Below the pieces are notes generated by a model. That model was not told the origin of the DNA and ran no database searches. It saw only the letters and a list, made by a program, of their open reading frames with translations. Positions 6,112-13,654 of a DNA stretch of 14,833 nucleotides are shown in pieces. A program made the position numbers and the translations under genes. This stretch comes from Methanomicrobia archaeon (lineage in GTDB: Archaea > Halobacteriota > Syntropharchaeia > Alkanophagales > Methanospirareceae). The stretch spans positions 1 to 14,833 of the forward strand of contig JAFGKP010000005.1 of assembly GCA_016928455.1 (NCBI GenBank), given 5' to 3'. How positions within the stretch are numbered: position 1 is the stretch's first letter; the number at the start of each line of letters is the position of its first letter.

Positions 6112-8745
6112 ATGAAAGGAACAACAGCTTCATTGATTATCTTAGTTTTGTTTTCGCTTGCATATCCAGCAAATGCGGCGACAATAGACCTTATCAGATC
6201 AACGGTAGAATACACAGACAGCGTTGACCAAGGAGGAATATTAGATTTTGTATGGAACACTTCAGGTTTAAGCAATGAAGAAGTTAGATACCTTATAAAT
6301 GATATACCTTCTGCATTTAACGTGAGTGAAGCGAATGTTCAGATAAGCTCAAATATTGGAACTTTCGAAAAAATTATTAGGTCTTATAAGGTCACTCTAA
6401 GATCCACTACTGCTCTTACTGGGGAACTTCAAGTAAAAATTAACATATCTTTACCATCTAATTGTCCGGAAAATACGTACACGCTTAATTTATCTGAGAT
6501 GGTTGGATCTGAAAGCGATATTTTAAATCCTTCAAGCATTCATATCACTGTTCAAAAGCCTACAAACAACCAGCCAACAGTCACCGTCCTCTACCCCAAC
6601 GGCGGCGAGTCCATACCTGTTGGCACGCAGGTACCGGTAAGTGCACACGCTATCGACGATATTGCCGTAACGAGCGTTACCTTCTACTACTACTCAAGCA
6701 ACGGCGGCTCAGGCTGGAACCTCATCGGAGCTGGAACACGAGTTTCGGGAACTGCTAACGACGGCACGTGGCAGCGAACGTGGAACACGAATAGTTTAAG
6801 CGCAGGCTCGAATTATCTGATAAAAGCGGTGGCGAGCGATGGTACACTCACTACAGAGGATCAGTCGAACAGTACGTTTTCGCTGACCTGTTTGCTTCCC
6901 GTGACTCCGCCGGTACTCAACGATCCCGGCACTACTGATACCGACGGCAATTACCTCGTTAGTTGGAGTAGCGTCGGTGGTGCAACCTACTACACGCTTG
7001 AAGAAGCTACCAATAGCGGGTTCAGTAGTCCGAGCGTTGTGTATACTGGATCGAGTACCTCAAAACAGATTACTGGGAAGGGTAATGGGACGTATTATTA
7101 TCGTGTTAAGGCGTGCAATGCCTGCGGATGTAGCGGGTGGAGTAATATTGAAGCGATTGTTGTTGAGATTTTCGAGTTGACCATAATATATGTGCCGTCA
7201 GATTACCCAACGATACAAGCGGCAGTGGATAACGCCGGTAGCGGGTATACAATAATGGTATCTCCACTTACCTACAATGAGAATGTAGTCATAACTAGGT
7301 CTTTGAAATTAATTGGTGCGGATACAAGTGCTACGATTATTGATGGTGGTGGAAGTGGTACGTGTGTTCATATAGCGGCCGACAACGTTGAATTGAGCGG
7401 ATTTACAATAACAAACGCTGATTATGGCGTTTATGTGGGCGAATCTGGCGGAGTATTAGCGACAGCTTTGCCCAGCCCCGGGTCGCCTAGCGGTTGCCTT
7501 ATCGATACTAACATCATTTCCAACAATGACGATGGCATCTACTTGAGTTCAGCCGATAGTAACATAATATCAAATAACGTGGTCATTAACAATGGTGGCC
7601 AATTATTTAGCGGCATTCACCTCTTTTCATCACACAATAATACGATAATAAACAACTCTATAACGTCAAATGATGATGGGATCTATCTGTACGTATCGAA
7701 CAATAACGTGATAACTGACAATAACATAGTTGGGAATGATTATGGGATTTATATATACGGTCAATTGCCATCTTTATTATCTGCTATTATAATCGGCTCC
7801 TACGATAATCTAATATACCATAACAATTTCATCGACAACTTGAACCACGCGAGGGATAATAGCGGCACTAATTTATGGGATAACCGTCTAACAGTAGGCG
7901 GTGACACTAATTCATGGGATAACGGGCCAACAGAAGGCGGTAATTACTGGTCGGGGCATAGCTGTAGCGGCAATCCCAGCGATGGCTCACAACCTTATTC
8001 TATCGCGTCAAGCGGAGTAGATCAGTATCCCTTCCAAGATAAAAATGGGTGGCTAAAAGAAAGCAAACCCCCTGTAGCGATCTTCACTTACGTCCCACTA
8101 AATCCCGTTGTTAATCAAACGATAATTTTTGATTGTTCTGCATCCTACGATCCCGATGGATGTCTTGTTGAATATCAGTTAGATTTCGGAGACGGTTCAA
8201 TACTAAAGGAATCATTTCCAATTTTGATGCATAAGTATTCTCTCCCTGGGAATTACACAGTTATTCTAAAGGTAACAGACGACGAGGGAAATTCTAATTC
8301 TACATTTAGCAGAGTAGTACAGGTAGTCTCAGAACCATCACAACTCGACGATTTTGACACAGGCTATGGAACCTATCCAAGCATCTCCGGCATGTTTAGC
8401 GGTACAATCACGTCTTCCTGCAATCTCACTGTAAGCGCACTGTATACCTACCCCTGCCCCGGCACCGGCGGGCACACCGAATACGTCCACATTTACGGGA
8501 ATGGCGTGGATAGAAGCGCATCGTGGACCGGTTATGGGAGTGATTGGAGAAATATATCCTTTGGTGAACCGTTCGTCCTCGAAGCAAGGAAGACATACTA
8601 CTACGAGATACGCACGGGCTCGTACCCGCAGATTCACCATACTGATGCACTGCCAACCGCGAATGGCTGGATCAACTGCACCGAATTCCAGGATGCGAAT
8701 GGCAAGCGGCAGTACAACTGGATCCCCGCGATACGATTTGAATAA
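6112..8745 (+). CDS. Secreted modular surface protein: Ig-like, FN3-like, NosD beta-helix, PKD and archaeal C-terminal domain
   Basis: This is an 877-residue exported protein. The ATG at 6112 follows GAGGAGG (6096-6102) by 9 bases, and the signal peptide ends at about residue 22 (ANA). Residues 23-150 are an unassigned beta-rich domain. An Ig-like domain (VLYPNGGESIPVGTQ) spans about 154-260 and an FN3-like domain about 264-350. A right-handed parallel beta-helix of the NosD/CASH type fills about 361-643: it opens with DYPTIQAAVDNA, runs through NNDDGIYL-type coils and ends in WDNGPTEGGNYW. A PKD domain (DFGDGS; HKYSLPGNYTVILKVTDDEG) lies at 652-742. The last 134 residues (YTYPCPGTGGHTEY, SYPQIHHTD) form a domain I associate with surface proteins of methanogen- and ANME-type archaea. 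No transmembrane anchor or sorting tail is seen. It is co-transcribed with the phosphoesterase. Beta-helices often bind or cleave polysaccharide, but no catalytic residues are evident, so an adhesive or structural role is likelier. Confidence 0.87.
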   Translation: MKGTTASLIILVLFSLAYPANAATIDLIRSTVEYTDSVDQGGILDFVWNTSGLSNEEVRYLINDIPSAFNVSEANVQISSNIGTFEKIIRSYKVTLRSTTALTGELQVKINISLPSNCPENTYTLNLSEMVGSESDILNPSSIHITVQKPTNNQPTVTVLYPNGGESIPVGTQVPVSAHAIDDIAVTSVTFYYYSSNGGSGWNLIGAGTRVSGTANDGTWQRTWNTNSLSAGSNYLIKAVASDGTLTTEDQSNSTFSLTCLLPVTPPVLNDPGTTDTDGNYLVSWSSVGGATYYTLEEATNSGFSSPSVVYTGSSTSKQITGKGNGTYYYRVKACNACGCSGWSNIEAIVVEIFELTIIYVPSDYPTIQAAVDNAGSGYTIMVSPLTYNENVVITRSLKLIGADTSATIIDGGGSGTCVHIAADNVELSGFTITNADYGVYVGESGGVLATALPSPGSPSGCLIDTNIISNNDDGIYLSSADSNIISNNVVINNGGQLFSGIHLFSSHNNTIINNSITSNDDGIYLYVSNNNVITDNNIVGNDYGIYIYGQLPSLLSAIIIGSYDNLIYHNNFIDNLNHARDNSGTNLWDNRLTVGGDTNSWDNGPTEGGNYWSGHSCSGNPSDGSQPYSIASSGVDQYPFQDKNGWLKESKPPVAIFTYVPLNPVVNQTIIFDCSASYDPDGCLVEYQLDFGDGSILKESFPILMHKYSLPGNYTVILKVTDDEGNSNSTFSRVVQVVSEPSQLDDFDTGYGTYPSISGMFSGTITSSCNLTVSALYTYPCPGTGGHTEYVHIYGNGVDRSASWTGYGSDWRNISFGEPFVLEARKTYYYEIRTGSYPQIHHTDALPTANGWINCTEFQDANGKRQYNWIPAIRFE
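7867..7944 (+). repeat. Imperfect 39-bp tandem repeat at the end of the beta-helix
   Basis: Bases 7867-7905 and 7906-7944 match at 32 of 39 positions and stay in frame. They encode TNLWDNRLTVGGD and TNSWDNGPTEGGN. The second copy carries the terminal NosD-type signature leading into YWSG; the first is a degenerate copy of it. Confidence 0.85.
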
Positions 8746-8769
8746 CTAACCCGTTGCGTTGCATTCGAA

Positions 8770-9675
8770 TTAGAAGACCGCACCGCACACGAAGGCAACC
8801 AGCCCCAGCGTAATTGCCAGTAACGTCTCTTTCCTCAGTGCGGAATAATCCACCGTCTCCGCGCTCCGCCGCCACAGCACCCAGCAGCTATGCAACAGGA
8901 GCAGATCAGCGAGCAGCACGGGGAGCAGATATGCGGGATTGTAGTAATACGAGCTTGCAATCGAGAAGATCGGGATGACGCTCAGAGCGACAGCGAGCGA
9001 ATATGAACCGATGACGACGCTGCTCGCGCTCTGCACACCGTAGATGCGCGCAATGCTCTTGACGTCACGCAGCGCGTCACCCCTGAGATCCGCGATGTCC
9101 TTCATCACCTCACGCCCGAACCCTGCCACGAAAGCCATCGCCGCAAGGACAAGCAGTATCCGATCAATCCGGGTAGGGTCCACGATCAAGCCACCGAAGA
9201 TGAACGGGATCGCCATGGTGAGCGCGATATAGACATTGCTCACGCCGAAGAATTCCTTCATCTTTACATCGTAGAGCATGCCCAGTACCGCGGAGATGAG
9301 CGCGAGCACAAAGAGCAGCGGGTGCAAAAACGAAGCCGCGTAGATACCGAACGCCGTGGCGAGCAGGGCAATTAGTAACGCTTCTCGCCGCGTAAGCTCG
9401 CCGCGCACGAGTGGTCTATCCATCCTCCGGTTCGCACTATCAGATTCGAGGTCGCAGTAATCATTCAGGGCGAAGGTGCCCGCCTGGATGAAGAGCGCGG
9501 TAAGAAACCCGAAGATCGCACCTTCTGCAGGCGCGAATAACGCGAGCCCGTCAAGTGCTGCGGGTACCAAAATACGGCCGCCCGCAACGATGATTCCGAT
9601 GAGCACGCCGAGCCCGTACATCAGACCATGCTCGAACCGCGTTAACTCCCAGATCGACTTCAGTTTGCGGATCAT
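8770..9675 (-). CDS. UbiA-family prenyltransferase, probable geranylgeranylglycerol-phosphate geranylgeranyltransferase
   Basis: This 301-residue integral membrane enzyme probably adds the second geranylgeranyl chain to geranylgeranylglyceryl phosphate, giving DGGGP in archaeal ether-lipid synthesis. The first Asp-rich motif is NDYCDLESD at 71-79. The second is the region around DIADLRGD (D183, D186, D190). Eight or nine hydrophobic helices separate and follow them. ELTRFEHGLMYG near the N-terminus is typical of the archaeal branch. I chose the ATG at 9675; an in-frame TTG at 9705 would add ten unremarkable residues. A TATA-like element at 9732-9739 suggests its own promoter just downstream of the tRNA. 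It converges on the beta-helix gene with 24 bases between the stops. Other UbiA functions, such as quinone or heme prenylation, cannot be excluded from sequence alone. Confidence 0.85.
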   Translation of the reverse strand: MIRKLKSIWELTRFEHGLMYGLGVLIGIIVAGGRILVPAALDGLALFAPAEGAIFGFLTALFIQAGTFALNDYCDLESDSANRRMDRPLVRGELTRREALLIALLATAFGIYAASFLHPLLFVLALISAVLGMLYDVKMKEFFGVSNVYIALTMAIPFIFGGLIVDPTRIDRILLVLAAMAFVAGFGREVMKDIADLRGDALRDVKSIARIYGVQSASSVVIGSYSLAVALSVIPIFSIASSYYYNPAYLLPVLLADLLLLHSCWVLWRRSAETVDYSALRKETLLAITLGLVAFVCGAVF

Positions 9676-9731
9676 GATCAGTGTGGTAAAATTACATGCG
9701 CTCAAAAAAGGGGATAGTGCACTTTGCTCGC

Positions 9732-9739
9732 TTATTAAA
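9732..9739 (-). promoter_or_regulatory. Probable TATA box for the UbiA-family gene
   Basis: On the minus strand this reads TTTAATAA. Transcription would start near 9709, giving a leader of about 35 bases to the ATG at 9675. It lies between the tRNA 3' end and the gene. Confidence 0.4.
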
Positions 9740-9751
9740 GAAAGGTTGAGA

Positions 9752-9823
9752 CGGAGTCGCTGGGATTCGAACCCAGGTCGTCAGGTCCGGAACCTGACAG
9801 GATATCCTCTACCCTACGACCCC
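9752..9823 (-). tRNA. tRNA-Arg (anticodon CCG)
   Basis: A full cloverleaf can be folded. The acceptor stem pairs GGGGTCG with CGACTCC, including one G-U pair at 3-70. The D stem pairs GGGT with ATCC. The anticodon stem pairs TCAGG with CCTGA around the loop TTCCGGA, giving anticodon CCG for codon CGG. The T arm is CTGGG-TTCGAAT-CCCAG and the discriminator base is G. The 3' CCA is not encoded (the next bases are TCT). No intron is present. The gene lies between pgk and the UbiA-family gene on the same strand. Confidence 0.95.
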
Positions 9824-9875
9824 TTCCTTGTCGCTCTCTACTAACTCATTGAAGCAGAAGATTAAGTTACTTCCC

Positions 9876-11087
9876 TCACTTCTTCTTTCTGAGCACCTCG
9901 ATCCCCGGCAATGGTTTCCCGAGGAGATACCGCAGGAACGCACCGCCAGCAAGACTCACGTGCGCGTGCTTCATCCTGCTCCGATCAAAGCCCACCTCGC
10001 TGATCGCTGCGGAGGTGTGACCACCGCCGAGCAGCGTGAATGCGGGCGATTCGGCAATCGCCTCGAAGATCGCGCGTGTGCCATCTTCAAAGCCCTTCTT
10101 CTCGTAATAGCCTGCGGGACCCTTCATGACCACCGTGCGCGCACTCTTGATGATCTCCCCGTATTTCTCCATCGTTTCATGGCCGATATCGTAGATCGGC
10201 ATGTTAGATCTGACCTGATCCACCGGAATCTCCTCGCGTTTACCGTTCTGCTCGATGGCGAGATCCCAGGGGTATTTTATCTTCCTGCCCGCCCGTTCCT
10301 GTATCTCTTTTGCTCTTGTTACGCTCTCCAGGAGATTCTTATCCACCTTCATCGGGATCATCCCGTTCGCCACCATGAAGAGATTGCCGATACCCCCGGT
10401 CGTGAGGATGTAATCGATCTTACCGGAATCAAGTGCGAACTCGATGATATCAAAGACCTCCTCGGGTTTCACGCCCCCGAGCACGTACACACTTGGACGT
10501 TCGATGTGGTTAACCGCGCGTTCTAGCGCACTCAACTCGCTCTCCATAAGCCGTCCCAGGCCAGCCTCCATGACTGTGGGAAACCCGACCACCGACGCGT
10601 GCGCCCGGTGTGCGACCGAGAAGGCGTCATTAATGTACAGATCAGCGAGCGGTGCGAGTCGCTGGACGAAGACCGATTGTGCATGTTCCGCGGGGGTCTT
10701 ATCGAGCGTCTCCTCGGCGAGCAGTCGCACGTTGTCCAGGAGCAACACTTCACCGTTCTTAAGCTCACGGATCGCACGGCGTGCTGCCGGCCCGATGATG
10801 TCATCGACATACTTCAGGTTTACGATCTCAGTGAGCAGGTGCGCATGCTGCTCCAGAGTAAGGAACTCCTTGCCGCCCGCGCGACCCTGATGCGCGAGAA
10901 TCACCACCTTTGCGCCTTTCTCCGCAAGCTCGCGGATCGTCTTACCGTTCTCTTCAATGCGCTCCTTCATCTGCACCTTGCCATCGATGACGACCGAGTT
11001 CAAATCCGCTCTGAAGAGCACGGTCTTACCCGCAACGTCGAAGTCATCCAGCGTAAGAAAATCCGCTAATACCTCTTTCGGATTCAT
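9876..11087 (-). CDS. pgk: Phosphoglycerate kinase, archaeal type
   Basis: This cytosolic 403-residue enzyme interconverts 1,3-bisphosphoglycerate and 3-phosphoglycerate with ADP/ATP. In this kind of archaeon it probably works mainly in gluconeogenesis. Substrate-binding blocks are RADLN (R26, D28, N30), HQGR (66-69) and DAFSVAHRAHAS (154-165). The GGVKPEE loop lies at 204-210. The nucleotide half has YDIGHET near 309-315, KGPAG at 332-336 and GGGHT at 364-368. GGGHT and SLAGGA (388-393) replace the bacterial GGGDT and STGGGA, a pattern of methanogen-type enzymes. It starts 40 bases after the gap stop on the same strand with no obvious promoter between, so the two are likely co-transcribed. 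The ribosome binding site is weak (GTGAAG). Confidence 0.96.
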   Translation of the reverse strand: MNPKEVLADFLTLDDFDVAGKTVLFRADLNSVVIDGKVQMKERIEENGKTIRELAEKGAKVVILAHQGRAGGKEFLTLEQHAHLLTEIVNLKYVDDIIGPAARRAIRELKNGEVLLLDNVRLLAEETLDKTPAEHAQSVFVQRLAPLADLYINDAFSVAHRAHASVVGFPTVMEAGLGRLMESELSALERAVNHIERPSVYVLGGVKPEEVFDIIEFALDSGKIDYILTTGGIGNLFMVANGMIPMKVDKNLLESVTRAKEIQERAGRKIKYPWDLAIEQNGKREEIPVDQVRSNMPIYDIGHETMEKYGEIIKSARTVVMKGPAGYYEKKGFEDGTRAIFEAIAESPAFTLLGGGHTSAAISEVGFDRSRMKHAHVSLAGGAFLRYLLGKPLPGIEVLRKKK

Positions 11088-11127
11088 TGCTTACTCTTCA
11101 CGTTAAGTCTTCAACGGGGAGCACACA

Positions 11128-12150
11128 TCACAGACCTAAGTTCGCAATGCGATTCATCATGTCAACACAGCGGCATGAATAGCCCCATTCGTTGTCGTAC
11201 CAGGAGAGCACTTTCACCAGGTTGCCTCTGCCGCCGATCACGGTAGTATACTCAGCATCGACGATGGAGGAATAGTTATTGCCGATATAATCGATGGAGA
11301 CCAGCGGTTCATGCGAAACGGCGAGTTTACCCTTGAGTGAGCTCTTCGCCGCTGAGTCGAATGCGCTATTAACCTCATCGGCCGTGGTGTCACGCTTCAG
11401 CACCGTCACGAGATCCACGATCGAGACGTTGAAGGTGGGAACTCTTAACGCAAAACCATCCAGCTTGCCATCCAGCGCAGGCAGCACGACACCCAACGCT
11501 TTCGCCGCGCCGGTTGTGGTTGGGATGATCGACATCGCTGCGGCCCGTGCACGTCTCAGATCCTTGTGCCTGCCATCGAGGATCTTCTGATCGTTGGTAT
11601 ACGAATGTACCGTAGTCATAAAGCCTTTGATGATCCCGAACTCGTCATTCAGTATCTTCGCCACTGGCGCAAGGCAGTTGGTAGTGCAGGATGCGAGCGA
11701 GATGATCTTATGCGCCGCATGATCGTACATCTCATCGTTGACGCCCGGAACGATAGTAACGTCAGGGTCTTTCCCGGGCGCGGTAATAAGCACCTTCTTG
11801 CTCCCTGCGGTCAGATGCTTTGACGCGTTCTTCCGGTCTCTGAACGCTCCGGTTGATTCTACCACCAAATCCACCGCTAAATCAGCCCAGGGCATCTTCT
11901 CAAGGTCGGTCTCTGCAAAGATCGGTATCTCTTTCCCGTTCACCACGAGTGCATTCTTCTTCGCGTTCGCCTCCACCGGTTTATTGAATATACCGTGCAC
12001 AGAATCGTACTTCAGGAGGTGGGCGACCCAGGAAGCCTCAGCTCCTCGACTATTGATCGCGACGACCTCAAACGCCGAATCGTTTTGCAGCGCTGCACGA
12101 AAGAGAATGCGACCGATTCTTCCCCATCCATTTATCGCTACCTTCATCAT
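11128..12150 (-). CDS. gap: Glyceraldehyde-3-phosphate dehydrogenase, class I (bacterial type), probably NADP-preferring
   Basis: This cytosolic 340-residue enzyme phosphorylates and oxidises glyceraldehyde-3-phosphate reversibly. It is a class I enzyme: the Rossmann start is INGWGRIGR, the catalytic block is SCTTNC, the catalytic His lies in TVHSYTNDQ, and the C-terminal block is WYDNEWGY. Most archaea use the distantly related class II enzyme, so this is probably acquired. The NAD-selecting Asp in the usual VNDLTDA is replaced (INSRGAE, with one extra residue). The Leu-Pro of DLPHKD becomes Gly-Arg (DGRHKD). Both changes favour NADP(H). The frame extends upstream to 12510, but that part overlaps the neighbouring membrane-protein gene and is not GAPDH-like. 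Two adjacent ATGs (12150, 12147) follow a TATA box at the distance of a leaderless message. pgk follows directly. Confidence 0.95.
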   Translation of the reverse strand: MMKVAINGWGRIGRILFRAALQNDSAFEVVAINSRGAEASWVAHLLKYDSVHGIFNKPVEANAKKNALVVNGKEIPIFAETDLEKMPWADLAVDLVVESTGAFRDRKNASKHLTAGSKKVLITAPGKDPDVTIVPGVNDEMYDHAAHKIISLASCTTNCLAPVAKILNDEFGIIKGFMTTVHSYTNDQKILDGRHKDLRRARAAAMSIIPTTTGAAKALGVVLPALDGKLDGFALRVPTFNVSIVDLVTVLKRDTTADEVNSAFDSAAKSSLKGKLAVSHEPLVSIDYIGNNYSSIVDAEYTTVIGGRGNLVKVLSWYDNEWGYSCRCVDMMNRIANLGL

Positions 12151-12173
12151 AGAGGGGGAATATGCGCTCCTTC

Positions 12174-12181
12174 TATTTAAA
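12174..12181 (-). promoter_or_regulatory. TATA box for a leaderless gap-pgk transcript
   Basis: The minus strand reads TTTAAATA, a near-consensus archaeal TATA box. It spans 24-31 bases before the first ATG of gap, so transcription should begin at or within a base or two of that ATG. No Shine-Dalgarno sequence is present between box and start (CCCCCTCT), in line with leaderless translation. The box lies just after the stop of the upstream membrane-protein gene. Confidence 0.7.
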
Positions 12182-12188
12182 GTTTTCT

Positions 12189-13538
12189 CTACATGTGCCA
12201 TAAAATTACCAGTATTGGAACTAATAAGACGCCCATGGCGGTGCTTCGTTTCACGCCGCAACAGATTGGAATGAGCCCGATGCACGTGCCAACGAGGAGC
12301 ACGAGTATGCCCAGAAAGCCGGTGAAAATGAGCACGAGCGCGACGAGGAAAAACGCGATCCCGACCAGCAGCGTACGATACGGCAGCTGTGAGAACCGCA
12401 GCGCAAATTGCTTGCCGAGATATGTTGTGATAAAGAAGGAGCAGGGTGCGGCAACGAGCACTACGACGAGCAAGGAGAGCAATGCTGACGGCGGGAACGC
12501 ACCTTCCCATCGCTGGATGGTCAGAAGACGGCTGAGCGCGATCGTGGTGCCGCTGCGTGCACGCGAGATGAGGAAGAGCGTCTCGAGGCAGAAAACGACA
12601 TTGGCTGTATTGACCCCGCTCAGGGTCACGATTACCTGCTCCGGCTCGTGGTTCCGCCGTGCGAGCATTGCCATCACGGTGGCATGGGCGGATGTGATTC
12701 CGGGTAAGAAGCTGACGAGCGAGCCTGAGATCGAGCCGGAGAGAATGGATTTGATGACCTCCGCTTTTTCCAGCACCGGCTTCTCAATCTCCTGTTCAGG
12801 AATCTCCGGCGTGTGGAGCAGCGAATAAGAGATGGTGGAGAGCCCGAAGAGCCCGGTAAGTGCAGGAAAGAGCATCGTTGAGCTGAACAGGAACGGCGCG
12901 TGCACCGGCATGTCCAGGATGACGTACCCAAATATCCCCGAGAGCAGAAAGACGGAGGCAGAGAGAATGAGCGCCTTATAGGCCGCCATTCGTTCGCTGA
13001 AGCTCTCGGTGAGAATGAGGAGCGTGGAGATCCCGATGAGCAGATAGAGCATCGTGCTCTGGATGAGCTCGTAGAAGTGGAGCACGGAGAAGAGGAGGAA
13101 AAAGGGGATGATGAAGAGGAAGGAGAAGATGATAGCGCCGAAACTACCCATGGCCGAGAGCATGGTGGCTTCGTATGCGCGGCCTTCCAGCAAGAGCCGA
13201 TGCGCGGGCAGTAACGCGAGCGCGGTTTCGCCTTCGGGCGCGCCGAAGTAAGCTGCGGGAATGAAATTAAGGAATGTATGGGCGACCGAGGCCGCGATAA
13301 TGATAGCTGCAAGGAGGAGCAGTACCGTATCATAGGGCAGTGCGGCACAGATGGAGCGCGGCTCCGCGAGGATCGCGGGCGTGAATGAGAGCAGGATAAC
13401 TGCCACGTTATTCGGGTGGAAGCCGGGCACGAGCCCGGTTATCGTGCCGAGCAGCACGCCGATGAGTGAAGCTGCGAAGAGCAGGAGCGCCAGTAGCATA
13501 GTGTCCATCTTTTGCGTAGCGCGGTGAACGTCGCGCAT
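12189..13538 (-). CDS. TctA-like archaeal membrane protein (DUF112 / COG1784)
   Basis: This 449-residue protein is very hydrophobic, with about ten to twelve membrane helices. Two related motifs mark the family: GTITGLVPGFHPNN at 31-44 and SGSLVSFLPGITSAHA in the middle (about 271-286). This inverted-repeat pattern resembles TctA, the large membrane subunit of tripartite tricarboxylate transporters. No TctB or binding-protein gene is adjacent, so substrate and mechanism are unknown. The ATG at 13538 has no ribosome binding site, but a TATA-like TTTACGTA lies 20-27 bases upstream, which suits a leaderless message. A later ATG (13508, MDTMLL) is an alternative start nearer the first helix. It ends 38 bases before gap, which has its own promoter. 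Confidence 0.85.
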   Translation of the reverse strand: MRDVHRATQKMDTMLLALLLFAASLIGVLLGTITGLVPGFHPNNVAVILLSFTPAILAEPRSICAALPYDTVLLLLAAIIIAASVAHTFLNFIPAAYFGAPEGETALALLPAHRLLLEGRAYEATMLSAMGSFGAIIFSFLFIIPFFLLFSVLHFYELIQSTMLYLLIGISTLLILTESFSERMAAYKALILSASVFLLSGIFGYVILDMPVHAPFLFSSTMLFPALTGLFGLSTISYSLLHTPEIPEQEIEKPVLEKAEVIKSILSGSISGSLVSFLPGITSAHATVMAMLARRNHEPEQVIVTLSGVNTANVVFCLETLFLISRARSGTTIALSRLLTIQRWEGAFPPSALLSLLVVVLVAAPCSFFITTYLGKQFALRFSQLPYRTLLVGIAFFLVALVLIFTGFLGILVLLVGTCIGLIPICCGVKRSTAMGVLLVPILVILWHM

Positions 13539-13557
13539 TAAGGGTAACCATAGGTTT

Positions 13558-13565
13558 TACGTAAA
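13558..13565 (-). promoter_or_regulatory. TATA-like element of the TctA-like gene
   Basis: The minus strand reads TTTACGTA, 20-27 bases before the ATG at 13538. The match to the TATA consensus is moderate and the position fits a short or absent leader. Confidence 0.35.
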
Positions 13566-13630
13566 GTAACTGTTTATGCTCCTCGCCCCTCGTCTATCTG
13601 CTTCTGTAGCGGCATACTGACTACCAATGC

Positions 13631-13645
13631 GATAGGATAGGATAG
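13631..13645 (+). repeat. Short tandem repeat, GATAG x3
   Basis: Three perfect copies of GATAG lie in the short spacer between elp3 and the TctA-like gene. No function is evident. The rest of the spacer (13539-13654) holds only the TATA-like element. Confidence 0.6.
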
Positions 13646-13654
13646 TTGAGAGAA

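Noticed and set aside
5793..6275. 160-residue minus-strand frame across the dockerin repeats
   Set aside because: It is antisense to the calcium-loop repeats and merely mirrors the duplication. There is no start signal.
9740..9830. tRNA-Arg as an integration (att) site
   Set aside because: No integrase and no duplicated tRNA 3' segment is seen in the window. Both neighbours are housekeeping genes.
9828..10526. 232-residue frame on the plus strand opposite pgk
   Set aside because: It is a shadow of the high-GC3 pgk coding strand. Its composition (many His, Arg and Asp) is not protein-like, and pgk is certain.
12151..12510. N-terminal extension of the gap reading frame by 120 residues
   Set aside because: It overlaps the 3' end of the TctA-like gene on the same strand in another frame, has no GAPDH similarity, and a good TATA box lies inside it just before the true start.
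12193..13214. Plus-strand frames opposite the TctA-like gene
   Set aside because: They are mirrors of a hydrophobic coding strand. The minus-strand frame has family motifs and a continuous helix pattern.
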